Of a DNA stretch of 64,000 bases, positions 1 to 9,136 are shown piece by piece. This DNA is from Scolanthus callimorphus (Eukaryota > Cnidaria > Anthozoa > Actiniaria > Edwardsiidae), in NCBI GenBank assembly GCA_033964015.1, contig CM066912.1, forward strand, positions 26,721,532-26,785,531, written 5' to 3'. Under the pieces are notes generated by a model that saw only the letters and a program-made list of their open reading frames with translations, was not told the DNA's origin and ran no database searches. Every line of letters starts with the position of its first letter. The stretch's first letter is position 1. The translations under genes and the position numbers were made by a program.

Positions 1-1914
1 CACTGAACCCTGTGGAACTCCATGAAACACACTTAGATTTTCTGAGTAGGTATTACCAATAGCAACAGACTGTCTTCTATTTGAGAGATAGGAGGCAAAC
101 CATTGATTGGCAATACCCCTGATTCCATAATGAGAAAGCTTCTTCAGAAGAATATTGTGATTAACCGTGTCAAATGCTTTGGAAAAATCGAGGAAGATAC
201 CACAGGAGTACTGGCCCTCTTCTATAGCTTTTTGAATACGATCAGTAATAAGTAGAGCAGCATGTAAAGTAGAATGCCCTTCGCGGAAACCAAATTGCTT
301 CTCATACAAGATGTTGTATTTGTTAATAAAGGCGATAAGCCTCTTATACATGAGTTTTTCTAGAATTTTATTAAATACTGACAGTAAAGATATTGGCCTG
401 TAATTGGTCAAGAGGTTAACTGAGTCCTTTTTGTGCACTGGTATAACATTAGCTAACTTAAGCTGGTCTGGGACACAGCCACTCCTAAATGAATGATTGA
501 AGAGGATTTCAAGTGGTTTTGACAAACAAGTCCCCAAAATTTTTAGCAGGCAGACAGGAATACTAAAAGGACCTGTTGCCTTCGACGAATTTAAATTCCG
601 AATTTCATCTTCAATTTCTACTGAAGTAACTGGGAAGAGGCAGAAACTATTTACCAGTGGAGGCCCAAGAAAGGATTCAGGTTTAATATCTGTAGGAGCA
701 ATTTTGTCAGAGAGTGTGCTTCCAATTGAGGCAAAGAAAGTATTAAATTCTTCAGCAATAGATTTGGGGTCTACTAGAGTTCTATTATTTGATATAATTT
801 TTGAAGGAATGCTAGCATTTCTAGGCTTGAGTGAGACCAGTGATCTAATGCCTGACCAGATATTCTTCATATTTCTATTGTTCATATTAAAATAATTTTG
901 GTAATAATTTCTCTTAGAAGCCCTGAGGAGATGACATATCCTATTTCTATAATACTTATACTTGGTTAAATAGTAAGGGTCCCTAGAAAGGAGATACCTC
1001 TTGTAGAGTTGATCTCTTTTCTTTATAGAAACTTTCAGGCCTACTGAGACCCATGGTTTGGAGAGAGATTTTACTTCCTTTTTGGATAATTTTCTCATAG
1101 GAGCATGTTTATCAATGACCCTGGCAATGTGACTATAGAAAGACTGAAAAATATCATTCACATTGGCGCTATCATTGCATGGGAAAACCCCAGTCCAGTC
1201 AGTAGAGGACACTTCAGATATGAGAGCCTGTTTGTCTAGAGCGGAGAAGTCCCTTTTGTACAATTTAAAATTATGTGGTAATGCTGCTAATTTATTTATG
1301 ATAACAAAATTTGGGAGGTGATCTGTTATCCCAGAGATGATATTGCCACTGGTAACTTGGTGTTCCAGAGAATTAAAAAATATATTGTCAATTAAGGTTG
1401 CGGAGTGATCTGTAATTCTGGTGGGTTTGAGGATCTGCGGATGAAAATCATAGGCGCCTAAAGTGTTAACAAAATCTTCTGTGTCAGAATGAGTCTCATA
1501 GTTCAGGAGATTTAAGTTAAAATCTCCCATTAAAAGACAGTACTTGTTTTCTTTATTTAATTTCTCGGTTGCTTTGTAGAGGAAATTAAGAGTGGTGTCA
1601 AGTTTTGAATTAGGATGTCTATACACCACCCCACAAACAATATTATGCTGATTATGGGTATCTAATTCAATAAACAGAGACTCAAACTCAGGCTCAGAAC
1701 AACACAGGTCACTACGTATTGAAAAACGCAAATTTTCCTTGACAAAAAATCCAACCCCCCCTGCCTCAGACAAGGTTGGCTGTGATAGAAAATTATAGCC
1801 TTGGAGGTTGGTATTAGAGATTGGGTCAGATCCATGCAATATGCGTGTTTCTGAAAGTCCAATAACAGGAAAATGGTGGTCCAAATCTTCTATAATTGGA
1901 AAAAGGATACAAAG
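1..1914 (-). pseudogene. LINE ORF2 segment: EEP endonuclease plus reverse transcriptase (partial, open frame)
   Basis: One frame stays open for about 638 codons from a stop at 1915-1917 down to the window edge. The endonuclease shows LSET near 1850, MGDFN at 1515-1530 and a TDH catalytic-histidine motif near 1330. The reverse transcriptase shows the NYRPISLL block near 390, FGFREGHST near 280, FLDFSKAFDTVNH near 160-200 and GVPQGSV at 3-24; the YADD motif lies outside. The product would nick target DNA and copy element RNA there. The N-terminal endonuclease strand (HFNIRSLSANFVSF) lies in the neighbouring frame at about 1890-1940, so a one-base slip in the T5 run near 1886 splits the domain. 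No start codon belongs to this frame; it was part of one ORF2 with the PHD segment. Confidence 0.88.
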
Positions 1915-1921
1915 TTAGCAC

Positions 1922-2398
1922 TCAAGCTTCTGATATTGAAATGTAAAGCTGAGAAAGTTTTGTCAGACAGGCAGGATTGGATTTCATCACTTGAATGAAA
2001 TCATGTGAAGTATAGTATTCAAAACTAGTAGTACAAGGCATCTGTAGATCAACATCAGCCTTGGATAAACTAGAATGATTACATAAGGAAGACATTATGT
2101 CGAAACGAGGTAACGAATCTAATTTTAGTCTAAGATTCAGAATATTATTGCTACACAAGCAAGCCTCATTAGAATTAAAGGCTAGCTCAGCAAGAGCCGA
2201 ATTATCAATGGAATTAAAGGGAAAGACATCTGATCGACAGAACAGACAAATCCAAAGGTCATTTGTCTTTGAATAATAATTATAGTCTTTGACTGACAAT
2301 ACAGTACATTTTAGATGGAACCAAGCTAGACAAATGTCGCATTGAATCGCCCTACAGTTATCCCTAACAGCTATAGAACATTTCCTACATGAATCCAT
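1922..2398 (-). pseudogene. LINE ORF2 N-terminal segment with PHD-type zinc finger
   Basis: 158 codons, ATG at 2398. Residues C4-C7, C20-C23, H28-C31 and C51-C54 with an aromatic W49 give the Cys4-His-Cys3 pattern of a PHD finger. Such fingers occur at the N-terminus of some LINE proteins (family knowledge); the role is unknown and may be chromatin targeting or RNP assembly. Its last codons overlap, in another frame, the start of the endonuclease, showing that a one-base slip near 1940-1955 created the stop at 1922. The ATG lies 34 bases after the ORF1 stop, as expected for a bicistronic LINE. The middle of the segment, residues 55-150, has no motif I recognise. Confidence 0.75.
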
Positions 2399-2432
2399 TG
2401 ATTTCTTTTATCATCATTAGAAATGACATAGA

Positions 2433-3194
2433 TTAAATTGAATTGACAGTAGGAGACTGGGAAGGTGGTGTACTTAGCTTACTCCTCAGCTTGGCCAGAT
2501 CAGATTCGGAATTAATGTAAACAGGACGACTGAACTTTGAAGTCTTTACGTATACTTTCCCGTTACTGGTGGCAGCTATAGCTAGCTTGAAATCTTTCTT
2601 GACCTTTAGACATGCTTTGAAGAGCTTCTTCCTCGTTTGTGTCAGGCTCTCTGAAATGTAGATATTGTTATCCTCGTCTGCATCGTCGTAGCTTTCCAGA
2701 TTGTGAGTGGTCTTGCCTTTTAATTTGAACCGAGCTTGATAGACTGCATCCTTCACACTTCTCCTGACAAACTTCGCAATTATCAGAGGCGGACCTGGTT
2801 GGTGAACTACTCCTGCATGGTCAGTCCAGGGTTCTTCACTTGCTGGTAGTCGGTGAGAGATTGATATGTCTTCCTCGTTCAACTCGACTCCGGCTAGTTC
2901 GGCAACGTCCCTGACAAGCTCATCTATTTCTTCGTCCTCTTTATAAGGAAGACCCTTGATTTCCAAGCAGTCACGACGTGAATATTGAGCCTGCTCATCT
3001 ATGTGGAGTGCATGCTCCTGCAGTTTATTGACAACTGTATTAAGCTTGGACTTCAAGGCGTTGTTTTCTGCTCTTAGTTCTTGATTGTCCAACTCCAGTG
3101 CATTGACTCGTTTCATGAGTTGTTCAAATTTATCATTGAAAAAGCTCAATGACTCCTCCATTTCTGCCAGTTTGTTCTTTAATAGGTCCGCCAT
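2433..3194 (-). CDS. LINE ORF1 protein (coiled coil plus RNA-binding domain)
   Basis: 253 residues from the ATG at 3194 (MADLLKNKL). An in-frame ATG 18 codons upstream (3248) would add a hydrophobic stretch, but the MADLL start is typical of ORF1 proteins and is preferred. Residues about 8-65 form a heptad-rich coiled coil; QYSRRDCLEIKGLP at about 69-82 is the signature at the entry to the RRM-like domain; a basic C-terminal domain follows (about 165-253). It should bind element RNA and form RNP particles in the cytoplasm. The frame is intact, unlike the downstream ORF2. It is a transposon protein, not a host gene. Confidence 0.85.
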   Translation of the reverse strand: MADLLKNKLAEMEESLSFFNDKFEQLMKRVNALELDNQELRAENNALKSKLNTVVNKLQEHALHIDEQAQYSRRDCLEIKGLPYKEDEEIDELVRDVAELAGVELNEEDISISHRLPASEEPWTDHAGVVHQPGPPLIIAKFVRRSVKDAVYQARFKLKGKTTHNLESYDDADEDNNIYISESLTQTRKKLFKACLKVKKDFKLAIAATSNGKVYVKTSKFSRPVYINSESDLAKLRSKLSTPPSQSPTVNSI

Positions 3195-3250
3195 ATCCCA
3201 AGCAACATTTAAACAGATAAGGCACAAAAATAGAACTACATTTAACATGA

Positions 3251-4270
3251 ATCCCTACGTTATCTCGGAGTAAGAATTCGCGTGGCCATTCCTTTGCTGA
3301 GCATCGCCAATCGCAACCGTGAATTTTGAGGTCGCGTAGCAATGCATACAGTGGTAACTTTGAAGAATTATTCTAAAAGCGAAGATTGCAGAACGGGATA
3401 GAGCTAAAAAAAATGAAAAATTGAAGAGCGTTTACTAGTAGTCACCTTAATAGATATAGCCATTTTTTACCAGGTCAAAATGAACTACAGATACTACTCA
3501 TTTCTGCTTGAAAATTATCGCCGACGAACGGACACCGACAGCAGCCTTTTGGAGATCAGGAAGGCGATCGCTCACAGTTATCATAACGAAGCTTCGCGTG
3601 CGAAAGAGAGGTGTAAACACGAGAAAGTTCGACAGCGACGGGCGAGGATGGAGAACGAGAGAGAAATTAGTACACGGATTAGAGAAATAAAGAAAAAAGA
3701 AAAGGAAATCGGAAAAAGGTAATGAGAATCTCATATATTAAAATCGTTAACGTCTGTCAGACAAACGTTTGTCATTGGCTGTTTTTTTAGCGCCACTTTT
3801 AGCGCGCGCCAATATGGCGTTCAACACAGGAAGCCCGTAAAATTATTTTGCTAAGCTCCGAATTTCCCTCGTGATGATATTGATTGTACTTGGCTTGGCT
3901 TACGAAGAAGAAGTCAAGTATTAATGGGTGACATTGGCGTTTACTTGGCTTATGACTGGCTGACGGAGAAACCATTCAGCAGCAATTTCCAGAATAGTTC
4001 AGTTTCAAATCCTATGCCTACCAAAAAGACATCAACGGCGCATAAATAAAGAAAATGCGAATACATCGAGAAACTGATGAAGCTTGAATTGAGATAATGA
4101 CAAACTTGAGAAAACCTTTCGGGCGTCGTTGGTATTCACAAGTTTTTCGACTTCAAATTGAGGTTCCCACTGTATTTGTGCGCCAGATCAAATTGCTCTA
4201 AAATGAACGAAAGTGGAATTTTCCCTTACTAATCAGATTTGCACACCTCAGAGGCGGCCTTTGTCATTCC
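3251..4270. other. No supported gene
   Basis: Contains the probable 5' flank or UTR of the LINE, then AT-rich DNA. Charged ORFs around 3480-3730 run on both strands and look like compositional artefacts. No repeat boundary or splice-bounded exon was found. Confidence 0.5.
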
Positions 4271-4274
4271 CTAC

Positions 4275-4459
4275 CTCGAAGAGAAGTCTCTCCAACTACC
4301 AGGAAATGGACCCTCTCGAGGTTCCCTCCAGCAGTTGAGCGAGAAAGAGCCTCCATAACGGTATATGTGCCGTCCATGATGATCGCTAAGGCTGGACAAG
4401 CTGATGATGCAGTCAGACAGGATAATGGCGGTGAGAAACCTGATCAAGAAGACGGTCAT
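4275..4459 (-). CDS. Candidate first coding exon of a secreted protein
   Basis: ATG at 4459 begins MTVFLIRFLTAIILSDCIIS, a convincing signal-peptide hydrophobic core, followed by a polar stretch with a single Cys (GSFSLNCWREPREG). An in-frame TAG lies a few codons upstream. The exon ends at a donor-like CGAG/GTAGGG with the GT at 4274-4273, leaving phase 2; if unspliced, the ORF stops at 4271 after 62 residues. No family is recognised. It could be a small secreted peptide or a chance hydrophobic ORF; no partner exon was identified on the minus strand below 4270, where the LINE lies. Confidence 0.3.
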
Positions 4460-4593
4460 CTTCACGCGCAGGTGCAGTAGCCACTATATTTATTTTCAAG
4501 CCCTTGCGCTCTGTCTTAAAGAGAGCCTGTCATGATACACGCATGCTCCAGGAGCGATCATTGATTCATCAGCAAAACTCATTAGACTACCTC

Positions 4594-4900
4594 AGGCGCG
4601 GATCCAGGGGGAGTTATCGGGTGCAAATGACCCCCCCCCCCCCCCCCCCCTCCCAACAAACCGATGTTTTGGGATTGGTTCGCTAAAGACCATTTGTCAT
4701 TTCAGAATGGTTATTTTCTTTTATGTGACCCAATGTATACCAATATATTAAATTCATGATGCAGCAACCACGATTTCACCTCGTGAGAGGGCCACGGACA
4801 ACAGAAAAGGATTAGTATATAGAATGTTTCTTCATACGTTGCACTTCATCAACAAAACTGACCCCCCCCCCCCCCCCTCTCTGAATTCCTGGATCCGCCA
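4594..4900. repeat. Inverted-repeat element with internal poly-C runs
   Basis: GGCGCGGATCCAGG at the left end is answered by CCTGGATCCGCCA at the right end. Two long C runs (4631-4650, 4862-4877) lie just inside the ends. This looks like a short non-autonomous DNA element. Confidence 0.55.
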
Positions 4901-4984
4901 CTATCTATCAGATAACTATTTAAGAATATGCAAAGCTAAAAAAACATTGTCCGATGGATTGCGAAATATCGAGATTATATATTA

Positions 4985-5403
4985 CCGACGACCGGTTAGC
5001 GCAGTGGTAGAGCGCCGGGCTTATGTTCGGGAGGTTGGGAGTTCAAACCCTGGCCGGGCCAACACTCAGGGTCTTTTTCTAATAATTGAGGAGAAGGTGC
5101 TGCCTTTGCTCTAACATCTGCAAATGGTTAGACCTTCGCGTCTTCTCGGATAAGGACGTTAAACCGTAGGCCCCGTCTCTCACATACACTACACTAACCG
5201 GAACCAGAGGGACGTTAAAGAACCACTAGGACTGTCGGAAGTTGCCCAACCTCAGTGTCACAGAACTCACAATACTAACACACACTCATGTTTATAAAGC
5301 TGGTTCTTATAGGATGAGTTATCCCATTAATGTAAAGCGCTTTGAGCCGCGAGGATAAAGCGCTATATAAGCACGTTATTATTATTATTATTATTATTAT
5401 TAT
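4985..5403 (+). mobile_element. tRNA-derived SINE ending in a (TTA)n tail
   Basis: The head has RNA polymerase III promoter boxes: box A TAGCGCAGTGG at 4997-5007 and box B-like GTTCAAACCC at 5041-5050, spaced as in a tRNA. A tRNA-unrelated body follows (around 5140-5280). The 3' end carries AAAGCGCTATATAAGC at about 5357-5372 and then a TTA repeat (5376-5403), a LINE-like 3' end that presumably recruits a partner LINE. A truncated copy in opposite orientation lies at 54690-54775, supporting a dispersed family. Confidence 0.85.
5376..5403 (+). repeat. (TTA)n microsatellite tail of the SINE
   Basis: Uninterrupted TTA trinucleotides directly after the SINE 3' end. Confidence 0.9.
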
Positions 5404-5653
5404 ATGATTTATTTGAGACGTTTTTAGCCTTCGCTGGTCATCGTTACGGGACGACATGCGCAGAACAGTTGTGCAGTTGCGTGGCACCTTTTAAGATCAA
5501 AGGGAAGCACTTTTAAGTGCTTAAAAGTCACAAGAATTAAACCCCTTTTCGAAAAAATTGAAGCGAAAAATGGACGACACAAGCAATAATTTATGCGCGC
5601 GTGAGTCAATAAATGAGTGGCATTTTACAAAAGCAGAGCAAAGAAGGCACACG

Positions 5654-5794
5654 CTGCAGAAACCCATCCATGGGAAAAGCTGCATTTTCCAAGGCGTCGC
5701 ATGGGAAGTGTTTGGAATTCACATGGATAGTCATTGGAAATCGGAATACTCTACCGTGGGAAATTGAGCTTTTCCAATGGATGGGTTTCTGCAG
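5654..5794. repeat. Inverted repeat, arms about 27 bp
   Basis: CTGCAGAAACCCATCCAT at the left pairs with ATGGATGGGTTTCTGCAG at the right, and both arms continue into GGAAAAGC. Probably a small fold-back element. Confidence 0.7.
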
Positions 5795-5849
5795 AAATTC
5801 CCTGTGATGTCAAGGGCATTTCGATTCTCGTGCAGAGAGCTTCCGATGA

Positions 5850-6056
5850 GTGGACTCTGGTGAGCCTTTGAGTGAAATAAAACCGTTTTGCGCCAATTGG
5901 CTTCCACCGGAACCTCTCAGCAAGTTGACGAGCCGGGGAGCTCTCGATAAAGAGAAAGGGTTATTCCATCACCCAAACCGCCCTTACACCAAGCCAATGG
6001 CGTCATGGCGAGAAACGGTCATTTTGAAGAAACCCCTTGGGAAAATGACAGATTAA
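5850..6056 (+). CDS. Candidate coding exon, family unknown
   Basis: About 68 codons with protein-like composition (WLPPEPLSKL, HHPNRPYTKPMASWRETV, KKPLGKMTD) ending at TAA 6054-6056. An in-frame TGA lies directly upstream at 5847 and there is no ATG at the start, so the 5' boundary is unresolved; an acceptor near 5834 (TCTCGTGCAG) would give the wrong frame. It is in the same frame as the next exon (6081-7177), 24 bases further on, and might be an alternative end of the same gene. The HxxNRPY...SWRET style recalls small axonemal or sperm proteins, but this is only an impression. Confidence 0.35.
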   Translation: MDSGEPLSEIKPFCANWLPPEPLSKLTSRGALDKEKGLFHHPNRPYTKPMASWRETVILKKPLGKMTD

Positions 6057-6080
6057 CTAGTTTTGTATTTACTGTGATAG

Positions 6081-7177
6081 GCGTACAAACCTCAGGAGAA
6101 GGTCTCGAAGCTGAAAAGTGTTGGTGCCGAAAACTTGACAAGAAGAGAAAAAGACAAAAAGTCAAAACCAATAGATGTCTATAAAATACCAAACGTTCCT
6201 CTAAACCCAAACACACTGGATGAAAACGAAGACGGAGTCTTTAAAACGGCTTATGAGTACGAACAAAGATTACTGAAAAAGTTGGGAATGGAAAAATCTG
6301 AATGGAATGGAAACCTATTCAAGAGGAACGGGACTAGTTCCGGGAAGAAAGAAACTCTCGATGTACCAGCGGTTGATATATCGGAAAGGATCTGTGTTGA
6401 TACAAGAAAAGGAGCTATAAAGCCAACGGGGAGAAAGTTGTACATTGAGCAGAAATACTTCAGTAATCCGGCCAAACGGAATGACTATTGCACATCAGAT
6501 AAGTACGACGACATTATGTATTATTATAGAGAAGATGATGGGCTGCATATTGATGAATATGGACCGGGTCATGCTATTAATGGACGGGGTGATGCTAATA
6601 ATAGACCGGGTAATGCTGTTAATGGACCAGGCAATGCTATATATGGACCGGGTAATGCTATTAATGGACCGGGCAATGCCATTAATGGATCAAGTAATGC
6701 TATTATAGACAAGGTAATGGTTATAATCGACCGGGTAATGCTAATCATGGACCGGGTAATGCTATTAATGGACCGGACAATGTTGATAATGGACCGCGTA
6801 ATGCTAGCAATCGACCGGATAATGCTTATTATGGACCGGGAAATACCATTAATCGACAAAGTAATGTTAATCATGTACCGCGTAATACTAATCATGGACC
6901 GGGTAATGCTATTAATGGACCGGGTAATGTTGATAACGGACCGCCTAATGCTAACCATGGACCGGGTAATACTATTCATGGACCAAATACAAATAAAGGA
7001 TTTTATAGTGGACTGGCAACCTATGAGAAAGGTCTTAGAAAAGTTCAGTCACATCCATATGAGCTGCTTATCGTTGACCAGACTGCAATTCGTACGGAGG
7101 AAATACGAACAAAACAACATGCTTCCGATAAGACGGAGTTTGATATCCTCAAAATCATTGAGAAGGAAAAGAAGTGA
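6081..7177 (+). CDS. Terminal exon of a gene with a GPGNAIN-type repeat domain; one frameshift
   Basis: A pyrimidine-rich tract and TGATAG precede 6081, which fits a 3' splice site (AG at 6079-6080); the in-frame TAG there excludes reading through. The exon opens AYKPQEKVSKLKSVGAENL and continues as a charged, protein-like region (DGVFKTAYEYEQRLLKKLGM) to 6560. Twenty copies of a 21-bp unit (6561-6979), consensus GPGNAIN, follow, then a unique C-terminus (GFYSGLATYEKGLRKVQ, SHPYELLIVDQ, TEFDILKIIEKEKK) with TGA at 7175-7177. A one-base loss in unit 7 (about 6705) puts the C-terminus in a different frame from the N-terminus; read literally, the protein becomes a hydrophobic IMDRVML repeat to 7199. 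The family is not recognised; HPYELLIV faintly recalls abLIM-type proteins, not enough to name it. An AATAAA at 7496 gives a sensible 3' UTR. Confidence 0.6.
6561..6979 (+). repeat. 21-bp coding minisatellite, 20 units
   Basis: Consensus GGACCGGGTAATGCTATTAA plus T. The length, 419 bp, is exactly 20 x 21 minus one base; unit 7 (6687-6706) has only 20 bases. Units differ by substitutions only, so the array is old enough to have diverged but kept its 7-codon period. Confidence 0.95.
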
Positions 7178-7495
7178 CTGGAGGATAAAGGGGAGATGAA
7201 GGAAGGACACATTATTTCTTTGTAATGATCACTGCACGATTTTGTACATACTAGTTATTTACAATGCTTTCAAGTGGCATACTGCAGAATATCCCACGCG
7301 TCACTTGTATTTTCTAGTATACACTCGAGCCTTGTCGCGATTATTCGTTGTAAAACTATTTTATACCACGCTACAGAAAATTAAAGGCAACGTTTAACGT
7401 AAATGCAGTGCACGATTGGAAGGTTGAGTGGAATACCGCCGAATCAATGCCATTCCTGCATTCCTTATTGGCTGTATTTTATGTGCCGTGGTACA

Positions 7496-7501
7496 AATAA
7501 A
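7496..7501 (+). terminator. Polyadenylation signal of the repeat-domain gene
   Basis: AATAAA about 320 bases after the stop at 7177, in otherwise non-coding AT-rich DNA. Confidence 0.5.
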
Positions 7502-7623
7502 ATTATCTGTAACAAGATATACATCTTTCTCTTTTGAATGAAAACAGACTGCAGACCATTTTTATTATTATTCATTTTTGTTGTTATGATTATTTAAATG
7601 GACAATTTTGCTAAAGCCTTCTG

Positions 7624-7695
7624 TCGTATCAGTCGACCGTGAAACAACAGTGAGAATAATTCCAATTTCCATTGTTTCACGGTAGACTGATACGA
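7624..7695. repeat. Inverted repeat, 24-bp arms
   Basis: TCGTATCAGTCGACCGTGAA on the left pairs, with one mismatch, with the right arm TTCACGGTAGACTGATACGA. Confidence 0.75.
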
Positions 7696-7840
7696 CTGGG
7701 ACGACGGATACGACCTTATGCGTGGAAACCAGCCTTAAACTTACATAAAAAATATGACACAGAGTAGTTGCTAAGTCTCTTGATTTTGGTATGACTAGTT
7801 TTACGGGAAACTAGGTGGTCTGCGTCGGCGGAGACGTGAA

Positions 7841-8049
7841 CATGAACAACAACAACCAAAGGTTGAGATTTATGTTAAACGCCGTGGAAAAATGGTGTTT
7901 TGCTGACGTTTCGAGCGTTAGCCCTTCGTCGGAGCAAAAGAGCTCCGACGAAGGGCTCCGACGAAGGGCTAACGCTCGAAACGTCAGCAAAACACCATTT
8001 TTCCACGGCGTTTAACATAAATCTCAACCTTTGGTTGTTGTAGTTCATG
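7841..8049. repeat. Near-perfect palindromic element, ~95-bp arms
   Basis: The left arm (7841-7935) contains CTGACGTTTCGAGCGTTAGC; the right arm (7955-8049) is its near-exact complement, with one mismatch close to the outer end. The arm-end motif GCTCCGACGAAGGGC is also duplicated in the loop (7942-7956). The paired ORFs on both strands are the same arm translated twice, not genes. A diverged relative of the GTTTCGAGCGTT block occurs near 46740. Confidence 0.9.
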
Positions 8050-8378
8050 TTCTCTTGAATTTGATTTGATGATATCAAAATAGCTGCGTGAAGCAGTGCA
8101 GTGTGGGAAGACAGTCGCGTCTCTTTTATGTCACATCATTGAACCCCACGGACAAAAACCTGCATGCAAATAAATATCTTTTAAAGGAAGGTTAAGTAAC
8201 TGATTGTTAATATTATTAATATCCCGTTAACATTCCCCGTTCCGTTCCGTTTCGTGATATTTTTTAAAATAAAAAACGTTTTTCTTTTATCCTAGTATTC
8301 TATGGCTATGCTCGGATACCCGGAGTTCTTCTTCCATCAACGTTTTCGTAGAACACTTCCACGGTTAAAGCTTTTGCA
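8050..8378. other. No gene seen
   Basis: AT-rich DNA upstream of a small ORF; nothing further recognised. Confidence 0.5.
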
Positions 8379-8594
8379 ATGTCTTTTAAGTTTGACCCTA
8401 AAAAAGGTAAAACAAAAAGTTGGCGCAATATATATATGCGTGAATATGAAGAGGAAAACATTGTATTCTTTGCTCAAATCAATTTAACTTCTAATCCTCC
8501 TCTATGGGCTAAAGTCTTACACTTTTGTACTAAACAAAGGAACCCATTTCGGCCCACTGTGCCGCCAAGGAAGAAGAAAATGGAAAACCAATAA
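8379..8594 (+). CDS. Small hypothetical lysine-rich protein (71 aa), weak
   Basis: ATG-started ORF (MSFKFDPKKGKTKSWRNIYM) with a protein-like middle (EEENIVFFAQINLTSNPPLW) and a basic tail (PPRKKKMENQ). No homologue or domain is recognised, no splice sites support it, and no polyadenylation signal is close. It could be a real short gene, an exon or chance. Confidence 0.25.
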   Translation: MSFKFDPKKGKTKSWRNIYMREYEEENIVFFAQINLTSNPPLWAKVLHFCTKQRNPFRPTVPPRKKKMENQ

Positions 8595-9132
8595 GTCGTG
8601 GCGATAAGGGATTATCACTGAAAGAACGTAATTGGATGCGTTTTTCCGACTCAAACAAACACATGGAGTGTAAAATAGAAAAATAACTCGTTAAAAGTTA
8701 GATTTCACGAAGCATCCGTGCCACAGTCTCCTCCGCTTCGTCTTGTGCTACAACAAATGATCAAAATTTGTGACAAAGGAAGTATTGAAACGTCGAAAGA
8801 CATGGCTCTATTAAGTTAACTGCACATTATGAGTTGGCAAAAGAGTTTTATCTCCCTGGGACGTTCATAGACGTTTGGTAATAACAGTACAATATATTGG
8901 CATTCCATCACCGGATTCGAGTCTTGGTAAATACTCACAAGACTTTGACATCTTTCGTGGGCGTGCATGCAGCAAAGAGTGTCTAGTGCCTCGTGTCTTA
9001 TCAGACGTGATATCACGTCTGATACATCTAGACTAGACCTCGTGTCTATCTATAGTGTGATATCAAGCGGCTAGTGTCTTAGTCTTAGCCGCTTGTCCGC
9101 CAGCCATCAGGACATCAGATTCGTTCAATTGC
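8595..9132. other. No gene; short palindrome inside
   Basis: Holds the palindrome at 8999-9024 and, around it, imperfect repeats of CTAGTG and CCTCGTGTCT. Otherwise nothing was recognised. Confidence 0.5.
8999..9024. repeat. Perfect 26-bp palindrome
   Basis: TATCAGACGTGAT followed directly by its reverse complement, with no spacer. Dyad symmetry around TGATATCA could bind a dimeric factor or be a foldback footprint. Confidence 0.85.
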
Positions 9133-9136
9133 AGGA

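Larger units (their letters stand above)
1..3250 (-). mobile_element. Non-LTR (LINE) retrotransposon, APE-endonuclease type, 3' part beyond the left edge
   Basis: The minus strand carries a coiled-coil ORF1, then a PHD-finger segment, an EEP (APE-like) endonuclease and a reverse transcriptase. This order and the motif style fit CR1/L2/Jockey-like LINEs (family inference). The copy enters the window at its ORF1 side (about 3194) and leaves at position 1 inside the reverse transcriptase, so the YADD box, 3' UTR and tail are not seen. Sequence up to about 3480 could be its 5' UTR, but no boundary is visible. Two single-base slips break the second ORF, so this copy is probably dead although still well preserved. 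Confidence 0.9.

Noticed and set aside
497..895. 132-codon plus-strand ORF over the LINE
   Set aside because: It is antisense to the reverse-transcriptase frame, which has all family motifs.
4985..5060. Functional tRNA gene
   Set aside because: Box A and B are present, but the sequence continues into a SINE body and no full cloverleaf with a 3' acceptor stem was found.
6569..6979. 136-codon minus-strand ORF of ITRSINS-type repeats
   Set aside because: Antisense reading of the 21-bp minisatellite; periodicity keeps it open.
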